Below, piece after piece: positions 35,789 to 44,667 of a stretch of 64,000 bases of DNA (positions are counted from its first letter, which is position 1; every line of letters starts with the position of its first letter). Made by a program: the position numbers and the translations under genes. The stretch lies in assembly GCF_001865995.1 (NCBI RefSeq), contig NZ_MLQQ01000001.1, forward strand, positions 124,001-188,000, written 5' to 3'. This DNA is from Anaerobacillus arseniciselenatis. Lineage in GTDB: Bacteria; Bacillota; Bacilli; Bacillales; Anaerobacillaceae. Below the pieces are notes generated by a model. That model was not told the DNA's origin. It ran no database searches and saw nothing but the letters and a program-made list of their open reading frames with translations.

Positions 35789-36823
35789 TTAAATGTTTTG
35801 CCTTTGAAAGTTGATAATATCAATTAATAGGGAATATCCTGTTTCTACTAACCCTGCGCCAGCACCAGTGAGCATAATTGGTCCAGCTAAATCACATTCA
35901 TAAACAATCGCATTCGTCGCGCCACTTACTCCAGCTAATGGGTCACTTTCTTCGACCATTTCTGGTTGAACTTTTGCTTCTACTCCTTTGTCATTCTTTT
36001 TTATTCGGGCAATTAAACGCCACTTCTTCTTTTCTTGCAAAGCATCGTCAACGATCTCACTTGTAAAGTGACTAATTCCTTTACATGTAACATCCTCAGC
36101 GTTTAATTGTTCACCCATTAAATAGTTTGCAAGAATAACTGCTTTATAGCGTGCATCGTAACCTTCGACATCACTCGTCGGATCTGCTTCTGCATACCCG
36201 AGTTTTTGCGCTTGTTTTAATGCGACTTCATAACTTGAGCCTTTTTCCATTTCGGTTAAAATATAATTAGTCGTTCCATTCAAAATCCCTTTAATTTCTG
36301 TGATTTCATTTCCGGCGAGTGCCGTCTCCGGCATCCGTAATGCAGGTGTGCCACTCATAACTGTTCCTTCAAAACCCCAATATACGCCATTATTTTTGGC
36401 TAGTTCCGATAGTTCCTTATAAGCTAACGCTACCGGACCTTTGTTTGTCGTAACGACACTTTTTTGATGTTCAAAAGCAGCGCGACAATGGTCGATCGCC
36501 GGTTGACCTGTTTTCACATCGGTATACGTGACTTCTACAATCATATCGGCATTCGCTTCTTTAATCGTTTTTAAACTATCCCAGCCTTTAACGAGCCCTG
36601 CTTGATCAGGATAATCTTCAACATTACCTGTTTTTTGAACGAGATCGAGCAATTTAGCAACATCCAATCCTTCCGGGTGGTAGACAGCGCCTTTCATCAC
36701 ATCTGTGACAGCAACAACCGTCGGTTCGAAACCATACTGCTTTTTTAGTTGTTCTTTATTTCTGATAAAAAGTTTTGCTAGCGCTTGGCCGACTCCACCA
36801 AACCCGATAAATGCAATTTTCAT
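35789..36823 (-). CDS. hom: Homoserine dehydrogenase (no ACT domain)
   Basis: Interconverts aspartate semialdehyde and homoserine with NAD(P)H. The 344-residue product begins with IGFGGVGQAL (dinucleotide binding) and carries EADPTSDVEGYDARYKAVILA, which includes the catalytic aspartate and lysine. It is shorter than the biosynthetic Bacillus enzyme (about 430) and lacks the C-terminal ACT domain, so threonine feedback is not expected. The ATG at 36823 has GGAGGTGAAC; the frame opens to 36892. Placement between an M20 deacetylase and an aldehyde dehydrogenase points to catabolism rather than biosynthesis. Confidence 0.92.
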   Translation of the reverse strand: MKIAFIGFGGVGQALAKLFIRNKEQLKKQYGFEPTVVAVTDVMKGAVYHPEGLDVAKLLDLVQKTGNVEDYPDQAGLVKGWDSLKTIKEANADMIVEVTYTDVKTGQPAIDHCRAAFEHQKSVVTTNKGPVALAYKELSELAKNNGVYWGFEGTVMSGTPALRMPETALAGNEITEIKGILNGTTNYILTEMEKGSSYEVALKQAQKLGYAEADPTSDVEGYDARYKAVILANYLMGEQLNAEDVTCKGISHFTSEIVDDALQEKKKWRLIARIKKNDKGVEAKVQPEMVEESDPLAGVSGATNAIVYECDLAGPIMLTGAGAGLVETGYSLLIDIINFQRQNI

Positions 36824-36901
36824 TTGTTCACCTCCAAGCATTTCTCTTTCTACTTTCCTACTTTCTAACCAACAAGCTAAATAACCAACCACTAACCAAC
36901 T

Positions 36902-38092
36902 CTATAAAATCAACATTCTCCTCACACAATCTACGAAAATAGCTACTCCAATCGGAAGTGCTTCTTCATCAATTTCGAAATTGTCCGTATGAAGCTTTCT
37001 TTCATTTTCTCCTTCAAAACCGCAACCTAAGAAAAACATACTACTCGGTATTTTTTCAGCGATGTGACCGAAATCTTCGCCTCCCATGCCGAAAGGATCC
37101 TCGTAGATAGCAATGTTTTTATACAACGACTTAGCTGATTGTTTAATAACTTCAGTTAAATTAGGGTCGTTATAAAGAGCCGGCTCACCGTGCTCAATTT
37201 CGAGCTCATATTCACCACCTAAAGTTTCAACCATCGAAGCGACGGTATGAAGCTCACGAATTAATTGGGAACGAACTTCTTTCGTATAAGAGCGCATTGT
37301 TCCTGAAAGCTTTACAGAGTTTGGAATTACATTGGCAGCTTTCCCACCATGAATTTCTCCGACACTAATCGTTCCAACATCTAAAGGGTTAACTTTACGA
37401 CTTATAAGACTATAAATTCCTTGTAGAACGAAACTCACTAGCCAAATCGGGTCTTTTCCTTGATGAGGATAGCCACCATGCCCTCCTGTTCCTTTAATCG
37501 TTAACGAGAAATTATCAATGTTCGCCATACTTGGACCGGAATGAACTTGAATTTCTCCTGTTTTTCGCCACGGACAAACGTGGAGGGCAAGCGCTTTACT
37601 CACATCTTCAATGGCACCCGACCGAAGCAAGTAAGGGGCACCTGTTAAGCCATGTTCATCGGTATTTTCCTCCGCGGGTTGAAAAATAAACTTAACCGTT
37701 CCTCGTAATTTACCAGCTTTTTGTTCTTCTTTTAATAGTTTTGCAGCACCGAGGAGCATCGCAGTGTGGGCATCATGTCCACAAGCGTGCATTACGCCTT
37801 TATTTTGAGAAGCATACGTTGCACTTGTTTTCTCTTCAATCGGTAACGCATCAATGTCTGATCGTAATCCGATGACAGGCCCTTCCATTCCTCTTAACGT
37901 CGCTACGATGCCGTGCCCAGCAATATCCGTTTGCAAATCATTGATACCCATTTTTAAAAGTTGCTCTTTAATATAAGCACTCGTCTTTTCTTCTTTAAAA
38001 CTTAATTCAGGCTGACTGTGCAAATGACGGCGCCAGCCTATCAAATCTTGCTTGATTAATTCAGATCGGCTGACAATGTCGAGCATTTTCAA
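36902..38092 (-). CDS. M20-family amidohydrolase (candidate N-acetyl-diaminobutyrate deacetylase)
   Basis: A 396-residue metal-dependent amidohydrolase. The metal site residues are Cys104 and His106 in HACGHDAHT, Glu141-Glu142 in QPAEEN, His171 in LALHVCPW and a C-terminal histidine in the GMGGEDFGH region. The family removes N-acyl groups from amino acids. In a DoeA operon the expected substrate is N-alpha-acetyl-2,4-diaminobutyrate, done by DoeB in Halomonas. The TTG at 38092 starts 7 bases after the PLP-enzyme gene; an ATG lies two codons on. Confidence 0.9.
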   Translation of the reverse strand: MKMLDIVSRSELIKQDLIGWRRHLHSQPELSFKEEKTSAYIKEQLLKMGINDLQTDIAGHGIVATLRGMEGPVIGLRSDIDALPIEEKTSATYASQNKGVMHACGHDAHTAMLLGAAKLLKEEQKAGKLRGTVKFIFQPAEENTDEHGLTGAPYLLRSGAIEDVSKALALHVCPWRKTGEIQVHSGPSMANIDNFSLTIKGTGGHGGYPHQGKDPIWLVSFVLQGIYSLISRKVNPLDVGTISVGEIHGGKAANVIPNSVKLSGTMRSYTKEVRSQLIRELHTVASMVETLGGEYELEIEHGEPALYNDPNLTEVIKQSAKSLYKNIAIYEDPFGMGGEDFGHIAEKIPSSMFFLGCGFEGENERKLHTDNFEIDEEALPIGVAIFVDCVRRMLIL

Positions 38093-38098
38093 GGGCGA

Positions 38099-39286
38099 TC
38101 AACTCTCTTTTGGTAATGATTGAAATGCTTGTGTTAAGTCTTCGATAAGATCATCTACATCTTCAATTCCCGCTGAATAGCGGATTAAACCTTCTGGTAT
38201 ACCCATTGCTGCACGTTCTTCAGGTGTACATTCAACATGACTTGTCGTTCGAGCGGGACCGACGATCGTTTCAACAGCCCCTAAGTTGGCAGCACGGTTA
38301 GCATATTTCAATTTCGGTAATAAGTTTCGTACTGTATCAACTCCACCTTTGACTGAGAAACTTAACATTCCACCGAATCCAGACATTTGTTTTTTCGCAA
38401 TGTCGTGACCAGGGTGTTCTTCAAGTCCTGGATAAAATACATCCTCAACGATATCAATCGTTTTTAAAAATTGTGCAATCTTCATTGCATTTTCATTTTG
38501 GCGCTCCACTCTTAATTTTAACGTCTTCATACTACGTAACAACAAATAGGCAGCCATCGGATCTAACGTTGCCCCATTGATTTCACGATAATGAAAGACC
38601 TCTTCAACTAACTTTTTATCTCCACAAACAATTCCACCTAACGCATCAGCATGCCCACCTAAAAATTTCGTTGCACTGTGTATTACTAAGTCTACGCCAT
38701 ATTCGATCGGATTTTGGTTAATCGGCGTTGCAAACGTATTATCAATCACCGTGATCGCGCCTTGCTTTTTCGCCGCTTTCACCATGCGCTCAATATCAGT
38801 AATTTTTACAGTTGGGTTCGTAGGTGTTTCTAAATAAACAACTTTACAGCCTTTCGCAATTTCTTTTTCGATTTCTTCATGATTTCCTGTCTCACAAAGT
38901 TGTACGTCAATTTTTTGTTTCGGTAAGAACTCAGTAAAAATTTTATTCGTCCCACCGTACGTATCTTTAATCGAAACAACGCGGTCCCCCGGGAACAATA
39001 ACGTCGCCAACGTATTACTAATTGCCGCCATTCCCGTTGAAAAACTTGTAGCAGCCTCTGCTCCTTCTAACAATCGGAGTTTTTCTTCAAAAGCTTGCAC
39101 GGTCGGATTCGTGTTTCGTCCGTAAATATGACCTTCTTTTTTACCGGTGGCAACGTCATACCATTCATCCATGTCTTTATAGCCAAAAGATACACTATGA
39201 ACGACAGGCACTTGTGTTGCACCAAAAGCTAAATAGTCTGCCTCACCAGCCCAAACGACATCTGTACCGATTTTTGATTTTTTCAT
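38099..39286 (-). CDS. Cys/Met-metabolism PLP enzyme (cystathionine gamma-synthase/lyase family)
   Basis: A 395-residue fold-type I PLP enzyme. It has the family's Tyr-Arg pair YGRNTNPT near residue 56, VIDNTFATP, the Schiff-base lysine in HSATKFLGGH (about Lys207) and the C-terminal YSAGIEDVDDL. Family members carry out gamma-replacement or gamma-elimination on homoserine esters, cystathionine or methionine. In this operon it sits between an ectoine hydrolase and a deacetylase, so its substrate may be homoserine- or diaminobutyrate-derived. That is inference; it could equally be a sulfur enzyme. ATG with AAAAGGAGG 8 bases upstream. Confidence 0.92.
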   Translation of the reverse strand: MKKSKIGTDVVWAGEADYLAFGATQVPVVHSVSFGYKDMDEWYDVATGKKEGHIYGRNTNPTVQAFEEKLRLLEGAEAATSFSTGMAAISNTLATLLFPGDRVVSIKDTYGGTNKIFTEFLPKQKIDVQLCETGNHEEIEKEIAKGCKVVYLETPTNPTVKITDIERMVKAAKKQGAITVIDNTFATPINQNPIEYGVDLVIHSATKFLGGHADALGGIVCGDKKLVEEVFHYREINGATLDPMAAYLLLRSMKTLKLRVERQNENAMKIAQFLKTIDIVEDVFYPGLEEHPGHDIAKKQMSGFGGMLSFSVKGGVDTVRNLLPKLKYANRAANLGAVETIVGPARTTSHVECTPEERAAMGIPEGLIRYSAGIEDVDDLIEDLTQAFQSLPKES

Positions 39287-39341
39287 CACAAAAACCTCCT
39301 TTTAATAGTAATAAATGTATTTTCTACTGCTTAAAATAGAT

Positions 39342-39468
39342 TGAGGCTTCACAAAAAGTCGTTCATCACAAATGATTGAAGCGTACTTTGTCTTTTAACT
39401 ACCCTGCCTAAAGTCAGTTAACGCCAAAGTAACCTATCGTGGTGATTTCATACTTTTTGTTAGCCTCA
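39342..39468. repeat. Inverted repeat between the ectoine hydrolase and PLP enzyme genes
   Basis: TGAGGCTTCACAAAAAGT (39342) and ACTTTTTGTTAGCCTCA (39452-39468) are near-perfect arms about 90 bases apart within the operon. It may be a small mobile element or an attenuating hairpin. Confidence 0.6.
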
Positions 39469-39476
39469 CATCTTTT

Positions 39477-40685
39477 TCAACTTATCTTTCCATCTTGTTT
39501 ATTAAAAGAAAAAGGATCCTGAACAATTAAGTCACGTGGAAAATTTGTAAATGTTTCACAACCTTTTTCAGTGACTCTGAATGTTTCACTAATTTCAATG
39601 CCGTAATTATCAAACCAGAGCCCAGGAATTAAGTGGAACGTCATATTCGGTCTTAAAATCGTATGATCACCATCGCGAATACTCGCTGTATGCTCTCCCC
39701 AATCTGGTGGATAATTCAAACCGACGGAATAACCGAGACGAGATTCTTTTTCTATGCCATGTTTTTGCAGACATTTTCGCCAAACCGCCTCTAAGTCCCC
39801 GCAAGTTTTCCCTGGCTTCACACTTTCTAATACTTCGTTTAACCCTTCAACGACAATCGGCGTAATTCTCTTAAGCTCTTTATTTGGTGCGCCTACTGAG
39901 ATTGTTCGAGCGAGTGGTACGTGATAACGTTTATAGCATCCTGCTAATTCAATAATGACTGAATCACCATGTTGAAAAGAGCGATCTGTCCACGTTAAGT
40001 GAGGACTCGATGTATTTTCTCCTGTAGGAAGTAACGGCGCAATCGCTGGATAATCACCTCCAAATTGTTCTGTCCCGCTAACAATTTGATAATAAATATT
40101 AGCAGCTGCATCACATTCGCGTTTGTCTGTGCGAACATTCTCAATTCCTCTTTTCATAGCTGCTTCAGCAATTTTTCCTGCTCGGCGCATATATTCAATT
40201 TCTTGATCTGATTTAACAATGCGAACGTAGTTCACTAGTAAACCAGCATCTTTAAATGTTGCGTAGCATAAATGCTTTTTAAGTTGTTCATATGCTTTTG
40301 CACTGAAATAATAATTATCCATCTCAACACCAACATACCGTTTTCCATGCCCGATTTGCTTTAACTTGCCGGCTATAAACTCCATCGGATGATTAATGGT
40401 CGAATGAATGTAGTAATCTGGATACGGAATAATATTTTCTTCACTCAACCACGTCGTCACTTTCGCTCCATTGGCATCTTGGTTGCGACCAATCCAAATC
40501 GGCTGTGGTTCATCTATGACAATGACTAACATTTGATGCACGTAAAAGGACCAGGCATCATAACCTGAAAGATAATTAATATTTGCAGGATCCGTAACAA
40601 GTAAAACCTCAATACCCCTTTCGGCCATTCGTTGCTTTGTTTCACTTAAACGATTTTGATATTCTAAAATATCAAATGGAAGCAC
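39477..40685 (-). CDS. doeA: Ectoine hydrolase (DoeA/EutD-type M24 family)
   Basis: A 402-residue protein of the creatinase/M24 fold. DoeA opens the ectoine ring to N-alpha-acetyl-2,4-diaminobutyrate (established for Halomonas). The metal ligands of true M24 peptidases are lost: where they have an aspartate-rich DxG...SDxTR pattern this protein has IELAGCYKRYHVPLARTI. The C-terminal part has GLNYPPDWGEHTAS and MTFHLIPGLWFDNYGIEIS, as I recall for DoeA/EutD. GTG start with GGAGGGG upstream. First gene of the operon, under a PucR gene. Confidence 0.8.
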   Translation of the reverse strand: MLPFDILEYQNRLSETKQRMAERGIEVLLVTDPANINYLSGYDAWSFYVHQMLVIVIDEPQPIWIGRNQDANGAKVTTWLSEENIIPYPDYYIHSTINHPMEFIAGKLKQIGHGKRYVGVEMDNYYFSAKAYEQLKKHLCYATFKDAGLLVNYVRIVKSDQEIEYMRRAGKIAEAAMKRGIENVRTDKRECDAAANIYYQIVSGTEQFGGDYPAIAPLLPTGENTSSPHLTWTDRSFQHGDSVIIELAGCYKRYHVPLARTISVGAPNKELKRITPIVVEGLNEVLESVKPGKTCGDLEAVWRKCLQKHGIEKESRLGYSVGLNYPPDWGEHTASIRDGDHTILRPNMTFHLIPGLWFDNYGIEISETFRVTEKGCETFTNFPRDLIVQDPFSFNKQDGKIS

Positions 40686-41165
40686 GCGGATCCCCTCCTT
40701 ATTTAGATGAGAATTAAAATCACAATTAATTTAGAATATTTGAATATTAGGTACTATTATCATATTAAATTCAGCATCTATACGGAATGTCAAAACTGTA
40801 TGAAGTTTTTTATGAGGGCTTTATACAATGTTGTTAGGCGTAAGTATGGGGAGGGGGGAGCGCACTTGAAAGTTTGATTTCCCCTCATGAATAGGCAAAT
40901 CTTGATGGACCGAAACGCTCGAGAAGCTAGGCGCTGGAGCTAGTCAGGATTCAAAGTAAAAAAAGTTATGCTTTCTTATTTTCAAAAAAGGGCTGTCCCA
41001 TAAGTGTCTGACACTTCGTTTTGGGACAACCCTCACTAAATTAAAAGCCATTATTCACTCTAAGTGCGTGTTCAAAAAAGAGGATAATTAGAGCCGAGGC
41101 GGTCGAAAAGCGAGCCAACGAAGAGATTCGCAAGTTTGTATTACCGGACTTTTGGAACATCCTCT
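40686..41165. repeat. Promoter and repeat region between pucR-type gene and doeA
   Basis: Reading the minus strand, TTGACA (about 40798 downwards) lies upstream of a weak TTTAAT box, a possible doeA promoter. Farther out are a GTGTCTGACAC hairpin of the family B type (40988-41036, ends GGGCTGTCCC/GGGACAACCCT) and another inverted repeat with ends GTTCAAAAAAGAGGAT and ATCCTCTTT (41066-41166), which directly follows the regulator gene and may end its transcript. Confidence 0.55.
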
Positions 41166-42818
41166 TTAAATTTTCTTCAACATCCAAAGCCTCACACTTA
41201 ACTCTAGTAAAAATAAGTCGTCAGAATTGACTAAAGATAATTGCGTCAGTGACTCAATATTTCTTAAACGATGTAACAACGACTGTCGATGTAAATTAAG
41301 TGCTCTTGCGGTCTGGCTTACATTGCCTTTATATTTGTTATAAATCATGAACGTATAAAGTAAGTCGGTTTGCCGCTTACGGTCATATTCTATTAAAGGC
41401 TGCAGTGTGTCTTTAACAATGTTAGCAATTTCATCTTCGTTCGATATCGCCATTAACAGTCGATTTATTTTTGTATCACTAAAAAAAGTCCGTTCTCCTA
41501 ACCCCTTTTGTTTTTTTCCGATATCCAAAGCCGTTTTTGCTTCTTGATAACTTTCATGGAAGACGTACTGACCGTCTTTATGCGTTGCGATCCCCCATGA
41601 TAAAACGACTCCTGAGAGAAGGTCGTACAAACGACGTTCGATGATATCTAAAAATTGATTCGCCGTTTCCATGTACGGGTGGTGATCGGCCTCTAAAAAA
41701 ATAATGAACTCCCCTTCTTCAAAGGTCGTCATCGTCCTCCGGTGAAGCAGTTTCCCAGCACTTGTAATTTCTTTTTGGACATAGTAGTTCATACTTTGTA
41801 ATGACGGCATTGAGCTTATGTCATCTTTTTTTTCTTGTGCCTCACCTAGTATGCAAATATACGGACGTCTTAAATCATAGCCAAGCAGTTGTGCTTTTGA
41901 AATGAGGCGGTCATTCACCTCGGTATTATTTTTAGCAAGACTTAAAATAAAGTTCTCTTTCAGTCGAATTTCTGTCATTTCAACCGCATTTTCTTTTACA
42001 AAATAAAGAGCACAAGCAGTAAGGGCATGATCGAAAACGGTCATTACAAATGTCGTTAGTTGCCCACGATCTTTTAGTTGAAAAAAGAGGCTCCCTTGTT
42101 TTTTTTCATTATTTAAAATCGAAAGGTAAAGATACATCTGACCTTCTATCCTGTATTCTTCGATGTAATGATAAAGTGGGTGTTCATTAAATAGTATATG
42201 AGTCTGTGGGATTTGTTGCATTTGACCACGACCATCGCCATAAAAAATCTTTAAAATTTTATGATCAAAATGGCAACTTGCCCGAATTATTCTACTATGA
42301 TCGGTAATAGCAACTGGAATTTGGCAATACTTGTAAATAGCATTTGCAATATCTTGAAGTCCTTTGCCGTGAAGTACGCAATTAATAAGTTCTTGGCGCA
42401 CTACCTCCCCTTGTTGCCGTTCTCCCTTTTTCTCTTCATTTATTTTGTGAAGCACGATTTCTAAAATATCACCAAAACGAGTTTCCCAAGGAATTTCGAC
42501 AATAATGAAATCATGATATTTTGCTAATTGTATCACTTGTTCTGGTATTCGATGAATGTAACGTCCGATTGAAAAAGCTAGTACAGAAGCTCCAGAATCA
42601 ATAACGTCCTTCACAAATTGCTTTAACAAGATAGGGTCGTCTTCACACCCAATACCAGTGCTGAGGACCATTTCATTTTTTTTCACAAAGTTTTCAACCG
42701 GTAACTCTATCACTGTAATCCGTTCAACGAAGGTCTCATTTAACATGTTTTTACCCGTTTTCACTTTGGCCGTCTCAAAAATCGGTAACTGCACAACATC
42801 CTTAACAGATAATCCCAC
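41166..42818 (-). CDS. PucR-family transcriptional regulator
   Basis: A 550-residue activator of the PucR/CdaR type. Residues about 5-125 form the PucR N-terminal domain (VKDVVQLPIFETAKV, VLSTGI, ASVLAFSIGRYI). A central region of about 290-430 is GGDEF-like. The C-terminal HTH_30 helix-turn-helix is GNVSQTARALNLHRQSLLHRL, ending DDLFLLELSVRLW. PucR members respond to catabolic intermediates and typically sit next to the operon they switch on, here the doeA operon in the same orientation 480 bp downstream. Ligand unknown; an ectoine breakdown product is a fair guess. Confidence 0.92.
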   Translation of the reverse strand: MGLSVKDVVQLPIFETAKVKTGKNMLNETFVERITVIELPVENFVKKNEMVLSTGIGCEDDPILLKQFVKDVIDSGASVLAFSIGRYIHRIPEQVIQLAKYHDFIIVEIPWETRFGDILEIVLHKINEEKKGERQQGEVVRQELINCVLHGKGLQDIANAIYKYCQIPVAITDHSRIIRASCHFDHKILKIFYGDGRGQMQQIPQTHILFNEHPLYHYIEEYRIEGQMYLYLSILNNEKKQGSLFFQLKDRGQLTTFVMTVFDHALTACALYFVKENAVEMTEIRLKENFILSLAKNNTEVNDRLISKAQLLGYDLRRPYICILGEAQEKKDDISSMPSLQSMNYYVQKEITSAGKLLHRRTMTTFEEGEFIIFLEADHHPYMETANQFLDIIERRLYDLLSGVVLSWGIATHKDGQYVFHESYQEAKTALDIGKKQKGLGERTFFSDTKINRLLMAISNEDEIANIVKDTLQPLIEYDRKRQTDLLYTFMIYNKYKGNVSQTARALNLHRQSLLHRLRNIESLTQLSLVNSDDLFLLELSVRLWMLKKI

Positions 42819-43025
42819 TTCATCACCTCAGCTTTACGAAAGCTAGTTATTTATTAGTTTATGAAAAGGTGCTTTGTCCTAGACATATTCCCTTCGTATT
42901 GAGCTTTAAAACAAAAGGAGGTGGTATTTGTTTCAATGTTATTATTTGTTAAAAATCTAAACCAAACAAATAGTAATAAGGTAATCAATAATTAGTCAAA
43001 TTTTAGCGTTTATAGCATATTTTAA

Positions 43026-44309
43026 TTATTCTTGGGTTGATGGAACTTTACGACCTAAATTTGCCAACGGGAATCGGATCAAAAACGTCGTTCCTTCATC
43101 TAGCTTACTTGTAACAGTTATCTTTCCTTTTAACATCTCAATAATTTGGAAAACTACCATCATTCCTAATCCCGTTCCTTCTCGACCTTTCGTTGTAAAA
43201 TACGGTTCACCAATTCTAGCAAGCTGTTGTTCTGACATTCCCTTTCCATTGTCGGCAATTTTAACAACAACTTCATTATCACCTTGTAACGTATTAATTA
43301 TTAATCTTCCCGAATTGGGCATGGCCTCAATACAATTTTTGGTAATATTTAAAAACGATTGTTGTAACAGTTGCGGATCACCGTTAATCATATATGTATC
43401 TAACCTTGACTCAATGGCTACACAATTCATATTAGCTAACGGGGTGATCATTTCAATCGTCGTTTGGAGCTCTTCTTTTATATCAACCATCCGAACATTT
43501 TCTAATGCTGGTTTTGCAAACGTTAAATAATTTTTAATAATATCATTTGCTCGGTTAATTTCGTTGATAGATAAATTTATAAACTCTCTTTGCTTTTCTC
43601 TTGGCAATTCAGTCTTATCCATTAATTGTAAAAAACCTTTCACCACAGCCAATGGATTACGGACTTCATGAGAAATTGAAGAAGCTAAATGACTAACAAC
43701 TTCCATTTTTTCAGCTTTAACAACTCTTCGCTTTAATGAAGCATCCTCCCGTAAAATTTCAATAACATAAACTGATCCAACAGTAGTGATTACTAGAATA
43801 AGTAAATAAATGAAGCCAATAAAAAAACTAATGCTAACTGAAAAAAATAATGATAATACAACAATTACTAACAACCCAAGTACAGTTGAAAATAGCGATG
43901 TAATTAATAACTTTCTATTTTTTGAACCATGGTGAAACTTTGGATATAAAAACAAACAAGAAATAAGCACAAATGTTGAGATCATTAAGTTCGAATAAAA
44001 TCCATATCCTCCTAAATATAAACGATAAGCATTGACAACAAGCCAAGCAAAAAATGCTGCTGGAATTCCTCCATACATACTAGATATGATGACAGCAACA
44101 TTTCTTAAATCAAACACAAAGCCTTCTTGCAATATGAGCGGAAATGACATACAACTAACAATAGCAATAAAAGAAGCGCTAACTTTTGTCCAATATTTTT
44201 GTTTTTCTGAGAACTTATCATGACTACGTTCAACAAGCATCGGAATAAATATAAGAAAAGTTAGTAAAAAAAGTACATTTAATAATAGTGGTTCAATATT
44301 AGTGAACAA
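43026..44309 (-). CDS. Sensor histidine kinase with LytS-like 5TM domain (KinB-like layout)
   Basis: A 427-residue membrane kinase. The TTG at 44309 is chosen because AAGGGGGA lies 7 bases before it; the frame is open to 44444. Residues about 1-190 hold six or so membrane segments with DLRNVAVIISSMYGGIPAA, the 5TM-5TMR_LYT motif of LytS. Next come the phospho-accepting histidine in SSISHEVRNPLAVVKG (about His214) and an HATPase with NITKNCIEAMP (N box), ADNGKGMS (G1) and GTGLGMMV (G2). No response regulator is adjacent, which is usual for sporulation kinases. A role in the sporulation phosphorelay is inference. Confidence 0.88.
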   Translation of the reverse strand: MFTNIEPLLLNVLFLLTFLIFIPMLVERSHDKFSEKQKYWTKVSASFIAIVSCMSFPLILQEGFVFDLRNVAVIISSMYGGIPAAFFAWLVVNAYRLYLGGYGFYSNLMISTFVLISCLFLYPKFHHGSKNRKLLITSLFSTVLGLLVIVVLSLFFSVSISFFIGFIYLLILVITTVGSVYVIEILREDASLKRRVVKAEKMEVVSHLASSISHEVRNPLAVVKGFLQLMDKTELPREKQREFINLSINEINRANDIIKNYLTFAKPALENVRMVDIKEELQTTIEMITPLANMNCVAIESRLDTYMINGDPQLLQQSFLNITKNCIEAMPNSGRLIINTLQGDNEVVVKIADNGKGMSEQQLARIGEPYFTTKGREGTGLGMMVVFQIIEMLKGKITVTSKLDEGTTFLIRFPLANLGRKVPSTQE

Positions 44310-44483
44310 TATTATGTCCCCCTTAAAATAGACCTCTCTATTAAAATAATATACTTCATATAAAATTAAAAGTATTTTCAGTAAAATCTGAATTTTTATA
44401 CAAAATTCTCTTAATGAACTTACCACTTGGAAAGTATCAAACATTCTAACTCTCTCAAAAAAAATTTTTTTCTCCTATTCATT

Positions 44484-44625
44484 TACATACAAAACGCCCA
44501 TGACGATTAATCGTCACCATCTAACATGAAAAAATCCGGTCGATTTCCCTCACTGCGCTGTAAATCCGTTCCGGCTTTAGAGGCTTGTTCGGAAAAGTCG
44601 ACCGTCATTTTATTTTCATACAAAA
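44484..44625. repeat. Family C repeat, near-identical to 5922-6049
   Basis: CATACAAAACGCCCATGACG at the left, then CGTCACCATCTAACATG, CGGTCGATTT and AAATCCG, and GTCGACCGTCATTTTATTTT at the right, differing from the copy at 5922 by only a few bases over some 125 bases. Confidence 0.9.
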
Positions 44626-44667
44626 AGCTAGTGTCATCAAATTTGATCAACACTAGCATACAACTCT

